NCBI GenBank assembly: GCA_902767565.1 | Contig: CACXHY010000002.1 | Location: 62,001-126,000 of the forward strand | Direction of reading: 5' to 3' | DNA from: an uncultured Eubacteriales bacterium | GTDB taxonomy: Bacteria; Bacillota; Clostridia; Christensenellales; Aristaeellaceae | Length of the DNA: 64,000 bases | Shown here: one piece after another, positions 8,474 through 16,709 of the stretch | Layout: each line of letters begins with the position of its first letter | How positions within the stretch are numbered: the stretch's first letter is position 1 | The notes under the pieces: model-generated | The model's database searches: none | What the model was told of the DNA's origin: nothing | What the model saw: the letters and a program-made list of their open reading frames with translations, nothing else | Translations under genes and position numbers: made by a program

Positions 8474-9753
8474 TTGATTCCCTCCGCTTTCAGCGCGCGC
8501 TGGCCGATATCCCGGCGCAGCTGGCGGTCCCGGAAGCTGATGCAGTCGGCGGCGCGGTAGGCCCGGTCGACGGCCTCCCGCAGGGTGTGAGCGGAGCAGG
8601 TCACGCCCAGCACGCGCCCGCCGGCGGTGACGATGGTGCCGTCGGCCTCCCGGCGGGTGCCGGCGTGGTAGATCTCCGCCAGCTTTTCCGCTTCCTCCAG
8701 GCCGGAGATGCGATACCCGCTCTGATACTTGACGGGGTAGCCGCCGGAGGCGAGGATCACGCAGCAGGTGCAGTCATCCGAGAAGGTGACGTCGGTCTGC
8801 GCCAGGGTGCCGTCGGTGCACGCCTGCATGACGGTCAGCAGGTCGCTCTTGAGCAGCGGGAGCACCACCTGGGTCTCGGGATCGCCGAAACGGCAGTTGT
8901 ACTCGATGACCTTGGGGCCGTCGGCGGTGATCATCAGGCCGAAGTACAGGCAGCCCCTGAAGGTGCGGCCCTCCTTATTCATGGCCTCCACGGTGGGCAG
9001 GAAGATCTCCCGCATGGCCCGGTCGGCCACTTCTTCGGTGTAATACGGGTTCGGGGCGACGGTGCCCATGCCGCCGGTGTTCAGGCCCTCGTCGCCGTCC
9101 AGGGCGCGCTTGTGGTCCATGGAGGAGACCATGGGCCTGATGACCTTGCCGTCGGTGAAGGCCAGCACGGAGACCTCCGGGCCCTGCAGGAATTCCTCGA
9201 TGACCACCCGGGTGCCGCTCTTGCCGAACTTCGTGTTGACCATCATCTCGGTCAGGGCTTCCTCCGCCTCGGGGAGGGTGCCGCAGATGAGCACGCCCTT
9301 GCCCAGGGCCAGGCCGTCCGCCTTCACCACCAGCGGGAAGGCCGCCCCGCCCCGCACGTACGCCAGCGCCTTCTCATAGTCGTCAAAGGTCTCGTAGCGG
9401 GCGGTGGGGATGCCGTAGCGGCGCATCATGTCCTTGGCGAAGATCTTGCTGCCCTCGATCTCGGCGGCCGCCTTCGTGGGCCCGAAGGAGGGAACGCCGA
9501 TCTCCGCCAGAGCGTCCACCATGCCCAGGCACAGGGGATCGTCCTGCGCGACCACGGCGTAGTCGACGGGGTGGGTCCTGCAGAAGGCGGTCACGCCCTC
9601 CACGTCGGTGGCCTTCAGGGGGACAAGCTCGCAGAAGGCGGCCATGCCGCCGTTGCCGGGGGCGGCCCAAAGCTTTTCCACCCTGGGGTTTTCGGCGAGT
9701 TTTTTGGCGATGGCGTGTTCGCGGCCTCCGCCGCCGATGATGAGGATCTTCAT
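8470..9753 (-). CDS. purD: Phosphoribosylamine-glycine ligase (GAR synthetase)
   Basis: A 427-residue ATP-grasp enzyme joining glycine to phosphoribosylamine. The N-terminus MKILIIGGGGREHAIA is the classic PurD nucleotide-binding start, and the ATP-grasp core includes GTVAPNPYY and EYNCRFGDPETQ. The ATG at 9751-9753 was chosen over in-frame upstream codons because of this conserved N-terminus and the GGAGGAAA site before it. The gene overlaps purL by 4 nt. A 219-nt gap separates it from the AICAR transformylase gene upstream. Confidence 0.97.
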   Translation of the reverse strand: MKILIIGGGGREHAIAKKLAENPRVEKLWAAPGNGGMAAFCELVPLKATDVEGVTAFCRTHPVDYAVVAQDDPLCLGMVDALAEIGVPSFGPTKAAAEIEGSKIFAKDMMRRYGIPTARYETFDDYEKALAYVRGGAAFPLVVKADGLALGKGVLICGTLPEAEEALTEMMVNTKFGKSGTRVVIEEFLQGPEVSVLAFTDGKVIRPMVSSMDHKRALDGDEGLNTGGMGTVAPNPYYTEEVADRAMREIFLPTVEAMNKEGRTFRGCLYFGLMITADGPKVIEYNCRFGDPETQVVLPLLKSDLLTVMQACTDGTLAQTDVTFSDDCTCCVILASGGYPVKYQSGYRISGLEEAEKLAEIYHAGTRREADGTIVTAGGRVLGVTCSAHTLREAVDRAYRAADCISFRDRQLRRDIGQRALKAEGIK

Positions 9754-9972
9754 GGCGCTGTTTCCTCCGTCGGTGGGATGGTGGTTTCCGTTTTCCTGTA
9801 TCACGGGGGACATCACTGCCTTCGGGCAGCGAGCGGAGGGCTTTCCGATCGCCCTGCGGACTCCTTCGGATGCCTCGTTTCATGCGGCGGCGCGCTTGCC
9901 GAAGATGCTGCGGCCGCGCATCCGGTCAGACACTGTCAATTCTGAATTCTGAACTCTGAATTCATCATTCTC
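9754..9972 (-). other. Intergenic spacer with UUCG-type hairpin and AATTC-rich repeat
   Basis: This 219-nt spacer between the AICAR transformylase gene and purD holds no gene that I can support. It contains a small hairpin CTGCC-TTCG-GGCAG at 9816-9829 and, next to the upstream stop codon, a degenerate AATTC-rich repeat at 9937-9971. No clear promoter was seen. Confidence 0.6.
9937..9971. repeat. Degenerate AATTC repeat at gene 3-prime end
   Basis: The stretch contains three near-tandem copies of an AATTCTG-like unit ending two bases from the AICAR transformylase stop. A related unit occurs at 12013-12048 beside the purN stop and at 56024-56058 upstream of upp. Confidence 0.6.
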
Positions 9973-11154
9973 TCAGTGGTGGAACAGCCGCTGGTGCGTG
10001 AAGCACATCACCATGCCGTAGCGGTCGCAGGTCTCGATGACCTGGTCGTCACGGATGGAGCCGCCGGGCTGGGCGACGTACAGGACGCCGCTGCGGTGGG
10101 CGCGCTCGATGTTGTCGCCGAAGGGGAAGAAGGCGTCGCTGCCCAGGGACACGCCGGTCTGCCGGTCCAGCCAGTCGCGCTTCTGCTCTTTGGTGAGGGG
10201 AGCGGGCCGCTCGGTGAAGTACAGCTGCCAGCGGCCCTCGGCCAGCACCTCGTCGGGCTCGTCGGAGATATAGACGTCGATGGTGTTGTCCCGGTCGGGG
10301 CGGCCGATGGTGGGCAGGAAGGGCAGGGCCAGCACCTGGGGATGCTGCCGCAGGAGCCAGTTGTCCGCCTTGGAGCCCGCCAGGCGCGTGCAGTGGATGC
10401 GGCTCTGCTGCCCGGCACCCACGCCGATGGCCTGACCGTCCTTCACATAGCACACGGAGTTGGACTGGGTGTACTTCAGGGTGATGAGGGAGATCATCAG
10501 GTCGCGCTTCGCCTCTTCGGGCAGGTCCCTGTTGGCGGTGACGATCTCGGCCAGCATGGCTTCGTCGATGCGGCACTCGTTGCGGCCCTGCTCGAAGGTC
10601 ACGCCGAAGACCTGCTTGCGCTCGATGGGGTCGGGCACATAGTCCGGGTCGATCTGCACGACGTTGTAGCCGCCCTTGCGCTTGGACTTCAGGATCTCCA
10701 GCGCCTCGTCGGTATAGCCGGGGGCGATGACGCCGTCGGACACCTCGGGCTTGATCAGCAGGGCGGTGGACTTGTCGCACACGTCGCTCAGGGCGATCCA
10801 GTCGCCGAAGGAGGACATGCGGTCCGCGCCGCGGGCTCGGGCATAGGCGCAGGCCAGGGGGGAGAGTTCCCCGGCATTGGCCGGCACGAAGTAGATCTGC
10901 CGCAGCACATCGCTCAGCGGAACGCCCACGGCGGCGCCGGCGGGGCTCACATGCTTGAAGGACGCGGCGGCGGGGAGCCCCGTGGCCTGCTTCAGCTCAC
11001 GGACCAGCTGCCAGCCGTTCAGCGCGTCGAGGAAGTTGATGTAGCCCGGCTTGCCGTTCAGCACGGTCACGGGCAGTTCGCCGCCCTCCACATAGATGCG
11101 GGAGGGCTTCTGGTTGGGGTTGCAGCCGTATTTCAGGGCGAGTTCGGTGGACAT
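9973..11154 (-). CDS. purH: Stand-alone AICAR transformylase (PurH C-terminal domain only)
   Basis: A 393-residue enzyme corresponding to the formyltransferase domain of bifunctional PurH. The catalytic Lys-His pair is visible in SFKHVSPAGA, and SDAFFPFGD and AQPGGSIRDDQ are typical of the C-terminal half. The N-terminal IMP cyclohydrolase (MGS-like) domain, about 190 residues in usual PurH, is absent; the ATG at 11152-11154 with AAGGAGG shows that this is a true start and not a truncation. The missing activity is probably supplied by the PurO-like gene 42 nt upstream. It makes FAICAR from AICAR and 10-formyl-THF. Confidence 0.95.
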   Translation of the reverse strand: MSTELALKYGCNPNQKPSRIYVEGGELPVTVLNGKPGYINFLDALNGWQLVRELKQATGLPAAASFKHVSPAGAAVGVPLSDVLRQIYFVPANAGELSPLACAYARARGADRMSSFGDWIALSDVCDKSTALLIKPEVSDGVIAPGYTDEALEILKSKRKGGYNVVQIDPDYVPDPIERKQVFGVTFEQGRNECRIDEAMLAEIVTANRDLPEEAKRDLMISLITLKYTQSNSVCYVKDGQAIGVGAGQQSRIHCTRLAGSKADNWLLRQHPQVLALPFLPTIGRPDRDNTIDVYISDEPDEVLAEGRWQLYFTERPAPLTKEQKRDWLDRQTGVSLGSDAFFPFGDNIERAHRSGVLYVAQPGGSIRDDQVIETCDRYGMVMCFTHQRLFHH

Positions 11155-11196
11155 GGGCGGTTCCTCCTTATATCGGGCGGCGGGTGTGAAAATGGA

Positions 11197-11919
11197 TCAG
11201 GCGTTCTTGTTGAGGATCTTCGCGTTCTCCGCCTCGCCGGTTTCGAGATCGACGAACACCGTGAAGAGGGAGACCTTGTTGTCCGCGTTCAGGTTCTGCC
11301 AGAGCATGTCGGTGAAGGCGTCGAAATCGTTCGGGACGGCCACCTTCTCCGGGTCGCCCTCGAAGGAGGGGATGGGATCGCCGTCGCAGCGGTAGGTGTG
11401 GAGGAAGTGCCCCTCCCCGGCCACCGGCTGAGGGTATTCCCAGAATACCCGCTGCGCGCTGTCGCCGTTGCCGTCATCGCTCTTCAGGATCGACATCCTG
11501 TAGGAGAGGCTGCCGCCGCGCAGGTCCAGCAGGGCGGAGATGCGGGGGGTCCAGTTCGGCGGGTCGGGCTCGAAGGTGCGGGTGCGAAGCGCCTCCTCGA
11601 AGGTCCTGCCCTCCGCGAGGAAGTCCCGGACGGTGTCGGTCTGGTCGCCGTTGGTCACGATCCAGAGGCCCTTTTCGGGAACGCGCACCGGCGCGTAGAT
11701 GATGAGGGACGGGTCCACCATCTTGCTCTCGTCGAAAGCTTTGGTGATGATGCCGCCGTCGGGCTGGGCGACGAACACCCGGTTGCGGGAGTTCACGCTG
11801 CGGCCCATGATGAAATAGCCGATGGCGGCGCGGGTCCCGTCGGGGGTGAGGCCGCAGACGATGCCCCGGCCGGGGTAGGTGTTGTTCCGCAGGAGCTGTC
11901 CGAGGTCAGACGTGATCAT
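11197..11919 (-). CDS. purO: PurO-type IMP cyclohydrolase
   Basis: A 240-residue protein resembling the archaeal PurO family: an NTYPGRGIVCG start, then IMGRSVNSRNR, and later VTNGDQTDTV, which parallels the NGSHTDT segment of archaeal PurO. PurO closes the ring of FAICAR to give IMP. Its place directly before a stand-alone AICAR transformylase, in an operon that lacks the PurH cyclohydrolase domain, strongly supports the role. The start is ATG 11917-11919 with GGGAGGG eight bases upstream; 57 further in-frame codons upstream have no ribosome site and no family resemblance. The purN stop lies 107 nt upstream. Confidence 0.88.
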   Translation of the reverse strand: MITSDLGQLLRNNTYPGRGIVCGLTPDGTRAAIGYFIMGRSVNSRNRVFVAQPDGGIITKAFDESKMVDPSLIIYAPVRVPEKGLWIVTNGDQTDTVRDFLAEGRTFEEALRTRTFEPDPPNWTPRISALLDLRGGSLSYRMSILKSDDGNGDSAQRVFWEYPQPVAGEGHFLHTYRCDGDPIPSFEGDPEKVAVPNDFDAFTDMLWQNLNADNKVSLFTVFVDLETGEAENAKILNKNA

Positions 11920-12012
11920 GGTGGGTCCCTCCCGTTGTTGATGATGTTGATGGGGTCCTCTGTCCGGCAGGCGCAGCGCGACCGAAATCGCGGCGGAAGA
12001 CCGGCAAAGTAT

Positions 12013-12048
12013 GCATGATTCTGAATTCATAGTTCTGGATTCTCGATT
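12013..12048. repeat. Degenerate AATTC repeat overlapping the purN 3-prime end
   Basis: The sequence has ATTCTGAATTCAT and GTTCTGGATTC units like those at 9937-9971. Here the repeat runs into the gene and encodes the last residues of PurN (ENPEL and stop). Confidence 0.55.
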
Positions 12049-12632
12049 TTCCTCGCGGTCTCCTCCACCGCGGCGGGCAGCAGCACCCACTCCGCTTCCT
12101 CCATGACCCTGCGCTGGAGGATCTCCGGGGTATCGCCGGGCAGGACGGCCACGGCTTTCTGGGCGATGATCCCGCCGCCGTCGGGGATCTCGTTGACGAA
12201 ATGGACGGTGGCGCCGGTGACCTTCACGCCGCGTTCCAGGGCGGCCTCGTGGACCTTCAGGCCGTAGAAGCCCTTGCCGCAGAAGCTGGGGATCAGGCTC
12301 GGATGGATGTTCAGGATCCGGTGATCATAGGCGCGGATCACGTTCTCCGGCAGGATGGTCAGGAAGCCGGCCAGCACGCACAGGCCGATGCGGTTCTCCC
12401 GCAGGACGGCCAGGAGGCGTTCGCCGTAGGCTTCGATGGCCTCGCCCTTCTCTTTATGGACGACGATGCCGGGAACGCCGGCCTTTGCCGCGCGCTCCAG
12501 CGCGTAGGCACGGCCGTTGGAGGCGATGACCAGGGCGATCTCCGCGTGGGGGATCTTCCCGGCGGCCTTCGCGTCCAGGATGGCCTGCAGGTTGGTGCCG
12601 CCGCCGGACACCAGCACGGCGGTCCTCAGCAC
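12027..12632 (-). CDS. purN: Phosphoribosylglycinamide formyltransferase
   Basis: A 201-residue 10-formyl-THF-dependent GAR transformylase. The N-terminal loop VLVSGGGTNLQA binds GAR phosphate, and the active-site segment ILNIHPSLIPSFCGKGFYG carries the conserved His, with the following Asp-type region VNEIPDGG; in the usual enzyme the loop reads H-P-S-L-L-P. The start is GTG 12630-12632, which overlaps the purM stop by 7 nt and has GGAGG six bases upstream, implying coupled translation. The C-terminal five codons fall in a dispersed AATTC-type repeat, so the extreme C-terminus may be variable. Confidence 0.95.
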   Translation of the reverse strand: MLRTAVLVSGGGTNLQAILDAKAAGKIPHAEIALVIASNGRAYALERAAKAGVPGIVVHKEKGEAIEAYGERLLAVLRENRIGLCVLAGFLTILPENVIRAYDHRILNIHPSLIPSFCGKGFYGLKVHEAALERGVKVTGATVHFVNEIPDGGGIIAQKAVAVLPGDTPEILQRRVMEEAEWVLLPAAVEETARKIENPEL

Positions 12633-13663
12633 AGGATGACCTCCTTTTCGCCGGGGACGATGTCGCCCAGCACACAGGCGTCCGGTTCGCCGTATTCCCG
12701 CAGCAGCGCCAGCGCCCGGTCGGCGTCTTCTCTGGCCACGGTGATCGTCATGCCGACGCCCATGTTGTAGGTGTTGAACATGTCCCGCTCCGGGACGCTG
12801 CCCTCCCGCATGATCAGGTCGAAGATGACGGGGGTGCGCACGGCCTTTTTCTCGATCCTCGCCGCGCAGCCCTCGGGCAGGCAGCGGGGGATGTTCTCGT
12901 AGAAGCCGCCGCCGGTGATGTGGCTGATGCCGTGGGGCCGGATCTCCTTCATCAGGGCCAGCACGGGCTTCACATAGATCTTCGTGGGGGTCAGCAGGGT
13001 CTCCCACAGCGGCTGATCCAGCTCCGCGTATTTGCGGTTTTCGCCGCCCTCGCCGATCCGGAACACCTTGCGCACCAGCGAGAAGCCGTTGGAATGCACG
13101 CCGGAGGAGGGCAGGGCCAGGATCACATCGCCGGGGCGGGTGGCTTCGCGGTCGATGATCCGCTCCTTGTCCACCAGGCCCACGGTGAAGCCTGCCAGGT
13201 CGTACTCGTCTTCGGGCATCATGCCGGGATGCTCGGCGGTCTCGCCCCCGATGAGGGCGCAGCCGGCCCGGACGCAGCCCTCGGCCACGCCGCCCACGAT
13301 GTCCGCGATGACCTCCGGGACGTTCTTTCCGCAGGCGATGTAGTCCAGGAAGAACAGCGGCGCCGCGCCGCAGCAGATCACATCGTTGACGCACATGGCC
13401 ACGCAGTCGATGCCCACGGTGTCATGCCTGCCCAGCAGGAATGCCAGCTTCAGCTTGGTGCCGACGCCGTCGGTGCCGGAGACCAGCACGGGTTCCTTCA
13501 TCCCGGTCAGCTCCGGCCGGAACAGTCCGCCGAAGCCGCCGATATCGTCCGCCGCGCCGGGCACGGCGGTGCGGGCCACATGCGCCCTCATCAGCTCCAC
13601 GGCGCGGTATCCGGCGGTGATATCCACCCCGGCGGCCTTGTAGCTCGCGCTCTCACTCTTCAT
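12626..13663 (-). CDS. purM: Phosphoribosylformylglycinamidine cyclo-ligase (AIR synthetase)
   Basis: A 345-residue PurM-superfamily ATP-dependent cyclase making AIR from FGAM. Landmarks are the N-terminal SYKAAGVDI, the phosphate-binding SGTDGVGTKLKLA, the CVNDVICCGA segment, and ALPSSGVHSNGFSLVR. The ATG at 13661-13663 overlaps the purF stop as ATGA and is preceded by GGGAGG. The 3-prime end overlaps purN. Length and order are as in the family. Confidence 0.97.
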   Translation of the reverse strand: MKSESASYKAAGVDITAGYRAVELMRAHVARTAVPGAADDIGGFGGLFRPELTGMKEPVLVSGTDGVGTKLKLAFLLGRHDTVGIDCVAMCVNDVICCGAAPLFFLDYIACGKNVPEVIADIVGGVAEGCVRAGCALIGGETAEHPGMMPEDEYDLAGFTVGLVDKERIIDREATRPGDVILALPSSGVHSNGFSLVRKVFRIGEGGENRKYAELDQPLWETLLTPTKIYVKPVLALMKEIRPHGISHITGGGFYENIPRCLPEGCAARIEKKAVRTPVIFDLIMREGSVPERDMFNTYNMGVGMTITVAREDADRALALLREYGEPDACVLGDIVPGEKEVILC

Positions 13664-15105
13664 GCGTTTTCCTCCCTGGCTTTGGAAAGGGGGATCTCGA
13701 ACCGGTGCTTGGTCATGCGCACGGGGGGCGGAACGGGATAGTCTCCGTTGAAGCAGCCCTTGCACATCTCCAGATGCCTGTCGCCGGTCAGCTTGTCCAG
13801 ATCCTCCATCCGCAGGAAGCCGATGCTGTCCGCGCCGATGATCCGGCAGATCTCATCCTCGGTGTGCCGGTTGGCGATCAGCGTGCCCTCGTCATCCACG
13901 TCCGTGCCGAAGTAGCAGGCATAGCGGAAGGGCGGGGCGGAGAAGACCACGTGCACTTCCTTCGCGCCGGCCTCCCGCAGGATGCGGATGACCCGGGCGG
14001 AGGTGGTGCCGCGGACGATGGAGTCGTCCACCAGCACCACGCGCTTGTCCTTCACGGTGGCGGAGACGGCGTTCAGCTTGATGCGGACGCTGTCCTGCCG
14101 CTGCTTCTGCTCCGGCTGGATGAAGGTGCGGCCGATGTATTTGTTCTTGATGAGGCCGATGCCGTAGGGGATGCCGCTCTCGTAGCTGTAGCCCAGGGCG
14201 GCGTCCAGGCCGGAGTCCGGCGCGCCGATGACCACGTCGGCCTCCACGGGATGGGACTTCGCCAGCAGGCGGCCGGCGGTGACCCTTGCCTGGTGCACGG
14301 AGACGCCGTCCACCACGGAATCCGGACGGGCGAAATAGATGAACTCGAACACGCACAGCCCCTTGCGGCCGCCCTCCAGCGGAGGATAGGCGGTGATGCC
14401 GTCGGGGGTGACCACCACCAGCTCGCCGGGAAGGATGTCCCGGACGAATTCAGCGCCGATGGCGGCCAGGGCGCAGGTCTCGCTGGCGAAGACGACGTCG
14501 TCGCCGATGCGGCCCATGCACAGGGGGCGGAAGCCGTGGGGATCCCGGGCGGCGATCATCTTGGTGGCGCTCATCACCACCAGGGAGTAGGCGCCCTCAA
14601 TGATCTCCATGGTGGCGCGGACGGCGGCCTCGATGGAAGGCGTCTTCAGGCGCTGCTGGGTGATGGCGTAGGCGATGACCTCGCTGTCGGTGGTGGTGTG
14701 GAAGATGGCGCCGCCCATCTCAAAGCGTTCCCGCAGGAAGGCCGCGTTGGTGAGGTTGCCGTTGTGGCACAGGGCCATGGCGCCTTTCAGGTGGTTCACC
14801 AGGAGCGGCTGCGCGTTGGCCGCGGTCAGGTTGCCCGTGGTGCCGTAGCGGCAGTGACCCACCGCCATCTGCCCCTCGGCGACGCGGCTCAGCCGGTCGG
14901 GGGTGAAAACTTCCGTGACCAGCCCCACGTCCTTGTGGCAGCGGATGACGCCGTCGCGGTTGACGGCGATGCCGCAGCTCTCCTGCCCGCGGTGCTGCAG
15001 GGCGTAGAGCGCGTGATAGGTCTCGTCCACGACGCCGGTCCCGCTTCTGCGGTAAATGCCGAAGACGCCGCACTCCTCGTGGAGCTTGTCGAACCGATGA
15101 TCCAT
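13660..15105 (-). CDS. purF: Amidophosphoribosyltransferase
   Basis: A 481-residue first enzyme of de novo purine synthesis, making phosphoribosylamine from PRPP and glutamine. The sequence KLHEECGVFGIY shows a short propeptide followed by the N-terminal nucleophile Cys, as in the Bacillus-type enzyme. The PRPP site is visible as VVLVDDSIVRGTTS. The C-terminal Cys pattern (CYFGTDVD and CKGCFNGDYP) is compatible with the Fe-S cluster of the Bacillus-type PurF. The start is ATG 15103-15105 with AAGGAGG. The 4-nt overlap with purM and the order E-C-F-M-N suggest feedback-controlled expression as one transcript. Confidence 0.98.
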   Translation of the reverse strand: MDHRFDKLHEECGVFGIYRRSGTGVVDETYHALYALQHRGQESCGIAVNRDGVIRCHKDVGLVTEVFTPDRLSRVAEGQMAVGHCRYGTTGNLTAANAQPLLVNHLKGAMALCHNGNLTNAAFLRERFEMGGAIFHTTTDSEVIAYAITQQRLKTPSIEAAVRATMEIIEGAYSLVVMSATKMIAARDPHGFRPLCMGRIGDDVVFASETCALAAIGAEFVRDILPGELVVVTPDGITAYPPLEGGRKGLCVFEFIYFARPDSVVDGVSVHQARVTAGRLLAKSHPVEADVVIGAPDSGLDAALGYSYESGIPYGIGLIKNKYIGRTFIQPEQKQRQDSVRIKLNAVSATVKDKRVVLVDDSIVRGTTSARVIRILREAGAKEVHVVFSAPPFRYACYFGTDVDDEGTLIANRHTEDEICRIIGADSIGFLRMEDLDKLTGDRHLEMCKGCFNGDYPVPPPVRMTKHRFEIPLSKAREENA

Positions 15106-15294
15106 AGGATCCTCCTTGCGATATGAGAATTTGGGATCCGGAATGATGGTCTGCCGGGGCGCCCGCGATCCGGAGGGCGTGCGCGGCATAATCAAATGAT
15201 GGATCATGGGTGACAAACGGCGCCCGCCGCCCGGATGCCTCCGGGGGATGGCCGGCGGGATCTGTCATGCATCATTCATGATCCATCGTTCGCG
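15106..15294 (-). other. Intergenic spacer purC-purF with long inverted repeat
   Basis: No gene is seen. GATGGATCATG (about 15198-15208) and its complement CATGATCCATC (about 15278-15288) form 11-bp perfect arms, extended by nearby TGACA and TGTCA, around a GC-rich loop. A GGATCCGG unit near 15134 belongs to the dispersed degenerate repeats described in the findings. The hairpin could attenuate or stabilise the operon mRNA; this is inference. Confidence 0.5.
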
Positions 15295-16005
15295 TCACTC
15301 GCCCAGCAGGCGGTGGCTGATCTCCCGGTAGGCCTCCTCCACGCCGCCCAGGTCACGGCGGAACCGGTCCTTGTCCAGCTTTTCATGGGTCTTCGAATCC
15401 CAGAAGCGGCAGGTGTCGGGGCTGATCTCGTCGGCCAGCACCAGCTGCCCGTCCGTCGTGATGCCGAACTCCAGCTTGAAGTCGATCAGATCGATGTCCA
15501 GGGGCTTGAAGTAGGCGATGAGGAGCTTGTTGACCTTCTGGGCATACTCGGCGATCTGCTTCATGGTGAGCTCGTCGGCCCAGCCCATGGCGGCGATGTG
15601 GTATTCGTTGACCATCGGATCGCCCAGGTCGTCGTTCTTGTAGCAGTATTCCAGAACGGTCCTGCGCAGGGGCGTGCCCTCGGGGAGGCCGAGCCGCTTG
15701 GACAGGCTGCCCGCAGCCACGTTGCGCACGATGACCTCCAGCGGCACGATGGTGACCTTCTTCACCAGGGTCTCGCGGTCGGAGATCTCCTCGATATAGT
15801 GGGTGGGAACGCCGTTCTTTTCGAGCATCTTCATCAGGAAGTTGGTCATGCGGTTGTTGATGGCGCCCTTGCCCTCAATGGTGCCCTTCTTCAGGCCGTT
15901 GAAGGCCGTGGCGTCGTCCTTGTAGTCCACCATCACCACGCCGGGATCATCGGTGGCGAATACCTTCTTGGCCTTTCCCTCGTAGAGCTGTTCCAGTTTC
16001 TTCAT
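15295..16005 (-). CDS. purC: SAICAR synthetase
   Basis: A 236-residue phosphoribosylaminoimidazole-succinocarboxamide synthase, condensing CAIR and aspartate with ATP. Typical motifs are the N-terminal [26 protein letters not shown]-like segment ([16 protein letters not shown]), and the C-terminal [14 protein letters not shown]. Length matches the short bacterial form. The ATG at 16003-16005 has AAGGAGGAG upstream. It follows purE by 36 nt and is followed by a 189-nt spacer before purF. Confidence 0.97.
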   Translation of the reverse strand: MKKLEQLYEGKAKKVFATDDPGVVMVDYKDDATAFNGLKKGTIEGKGAINNRMTNFLMKMLEKNGVPTHYIEEISDRETLVKKVTIVPLEVIVRNVAAGSLSKRLGLPEGTPLRRTVLEYCYKNDDLGDPMVNEYHIAAMGWADELTMKQIAEYAQKVNKLLIAYFKPLDIDLIDFKLEFGITTDGQLVLADEISPDTCRFWDSKTHEKLDKDRFRRDLGGVEEAYREISHRLLGE

Positions 16006-16041
16006 GAATAGTCTCCTCCTTCGACTCGGGTCTGTCTGTGA

Positions 16042-16530
16042 TCAGTCTTCGACGGTCAGGGCAGCGTCCTTGCGGAGCACCGCGTCCGTCTGTTCTCTGC
16101 GCATGGCGTCGAGCCTGCCGGCCAGTTCGCCGTCGGATACGGCGAGGATCTGCGCCGCCAGCAGGGCCGCGTTGGCCGCGCCGTCGATGGCCACGGTGGC
16201 CACGGGCATGCCCGTGGGCATCTGCACCGTGGAGAGCAGGGCGTCCAGACCGTCCAGGGTTGAGCTCTTCACCGGGATGCCGATGACAGGCAGCGTGGTC
16301 CGCGCGGCGATGGCGCCGGCCAGATGGGCTGCCTTGCCCGCGGCGGCGATCAGCGCGCCGAAGCCGTTCTCCCTGGCGCCGGCCGCGAAGGCGGCACAGG
16401 CGTCGGGCGTGCGGTGGGCCGAGTAAACATGGGCTTCAAAGGGGATGTCCAGCGCCTTCAGCTGCGCGAAGCAGGGCTTCAGCGCAGGGAGATCGCTGTC
16501 CGATCCCATGATGACCGCGACTTTTTTCAT
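16042..16530 (-). CDS. purE: N5-CAIR mutase (class I PurE)
   Basis: A 162-residue class I Pur[29 protein letters not shown] and [13 protein letters not shown] match the class I active site. Class I enzymes rearrange N5-CAIR, which PurK makes, yet no purK lies in the window. The ATG at 16528-16530 has only a weak AAGGATGAA site, and a 39-codon ORF with an ideal ribosome site ends four bases upstream, so translation may be coupled to it. A longer in-frame form starting at 16677 exists in principle but has no ribosome site and would add 49 unrelated residues. Confidence 0.95.
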   Translation of the reverse strand: MKKVAVIMGSDSDLPALKPCFAQLKALDIPFEAHVYSAHRTPDACAAFAAGARENGFGALIAAAGKAAHLAGAIAARTTLPVIGIPVKSSTLDGLDALLSTVQMPTGMPVATVAIDGAANAALLAAQILAVSDGELAGRLDAMRREQTDAVLRKDAALTVED

Positions 16531-16534
16531 GGAT

Positions 16535-16654
16535 TCATCCTTTATCCTTTCCCGGGGCAACAGAAAAAGCATGACAGACCTGCCACGCCCGCCGATCCGC
16601 ATGCCCGGTGATGATGCCCGCATGCGCCTGTTCCCGGAGTCCGATGAACGCCAT
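16535..16654 (-). CDS. Putative 39-residue leader peptide of the pur operon
   Basis: An ORF of 39 codons starts at ATG 16652-16654 behind AAAGGAGGTG, the best ribosome site in the region, and stops four bases before purE. With the promoter at 16686-16714 it would be the first thing translated, about 26 nt from the 5-prime end. The peptide begins MAFIGLREQAHAG and ends SVAPGKDKG; it has no membrane segment, no obvious run of one amino acid, and no family I recognise. Either it couples ribosomes into purE or it is a short regulatory peptide. That it is translated is inferred from the ribosome site, spacing and position only. Confidence 0.5.
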   Translation of the reverse strand: MAFIGLREQAHAGIITGHADRRAWQVCHAFSVAPGKDKG

Positions 16655-16665
16655 ACGCGCACCTC

Positions 16666-16709
16666 CTTTCCGAACATTACGCCTCATTCTATGCAAAAGG
16701 TTCGGCGTT
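16666..16709 (-). promoter_or_regulatory. Pair of inverted PurBox-like sites (PurR operator)
   Basis: CTTTCCGAACATT (16666-16678) matches the Bacillus PurBox consensus AWWWCCGAACWWT at all but the first base. An inverted partner centred on GTTCGG (16700-16705) reads CCGAACCTT on the minus strand. The two 13-bp boxes are inverted and about 18 bp apart, close to the 16-17 bp known for Bacillus PurR. One box lies in the promoter spacer, the other just past the start of transcription. Confidence 0.75.

Noticed and set aside
4880-8560. A 1226-codon plus-strand reading frame opposite purL
   Set aside because: It is the GC-rich antisense shadow of purL: composition is Gly/Ala/His/Gln-rich, there is no ribosome site, and the minus-strand gene has full family similarity.
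9976-12018. A 680-codon plus-strand frame opposite the AICAR transformylase and PurO genes
   Set aside because: It spans two real minus-strand genes and their spacer, has biased shadow composition and no recognisable motif.
16531-16677. A 49-residue N-terminal extension of PurE starting at ATG 16675
   Set aside because: It has no ribosome site, the added residues do not resemble PurE, and [13 protein letters not shown] is the canonical start.
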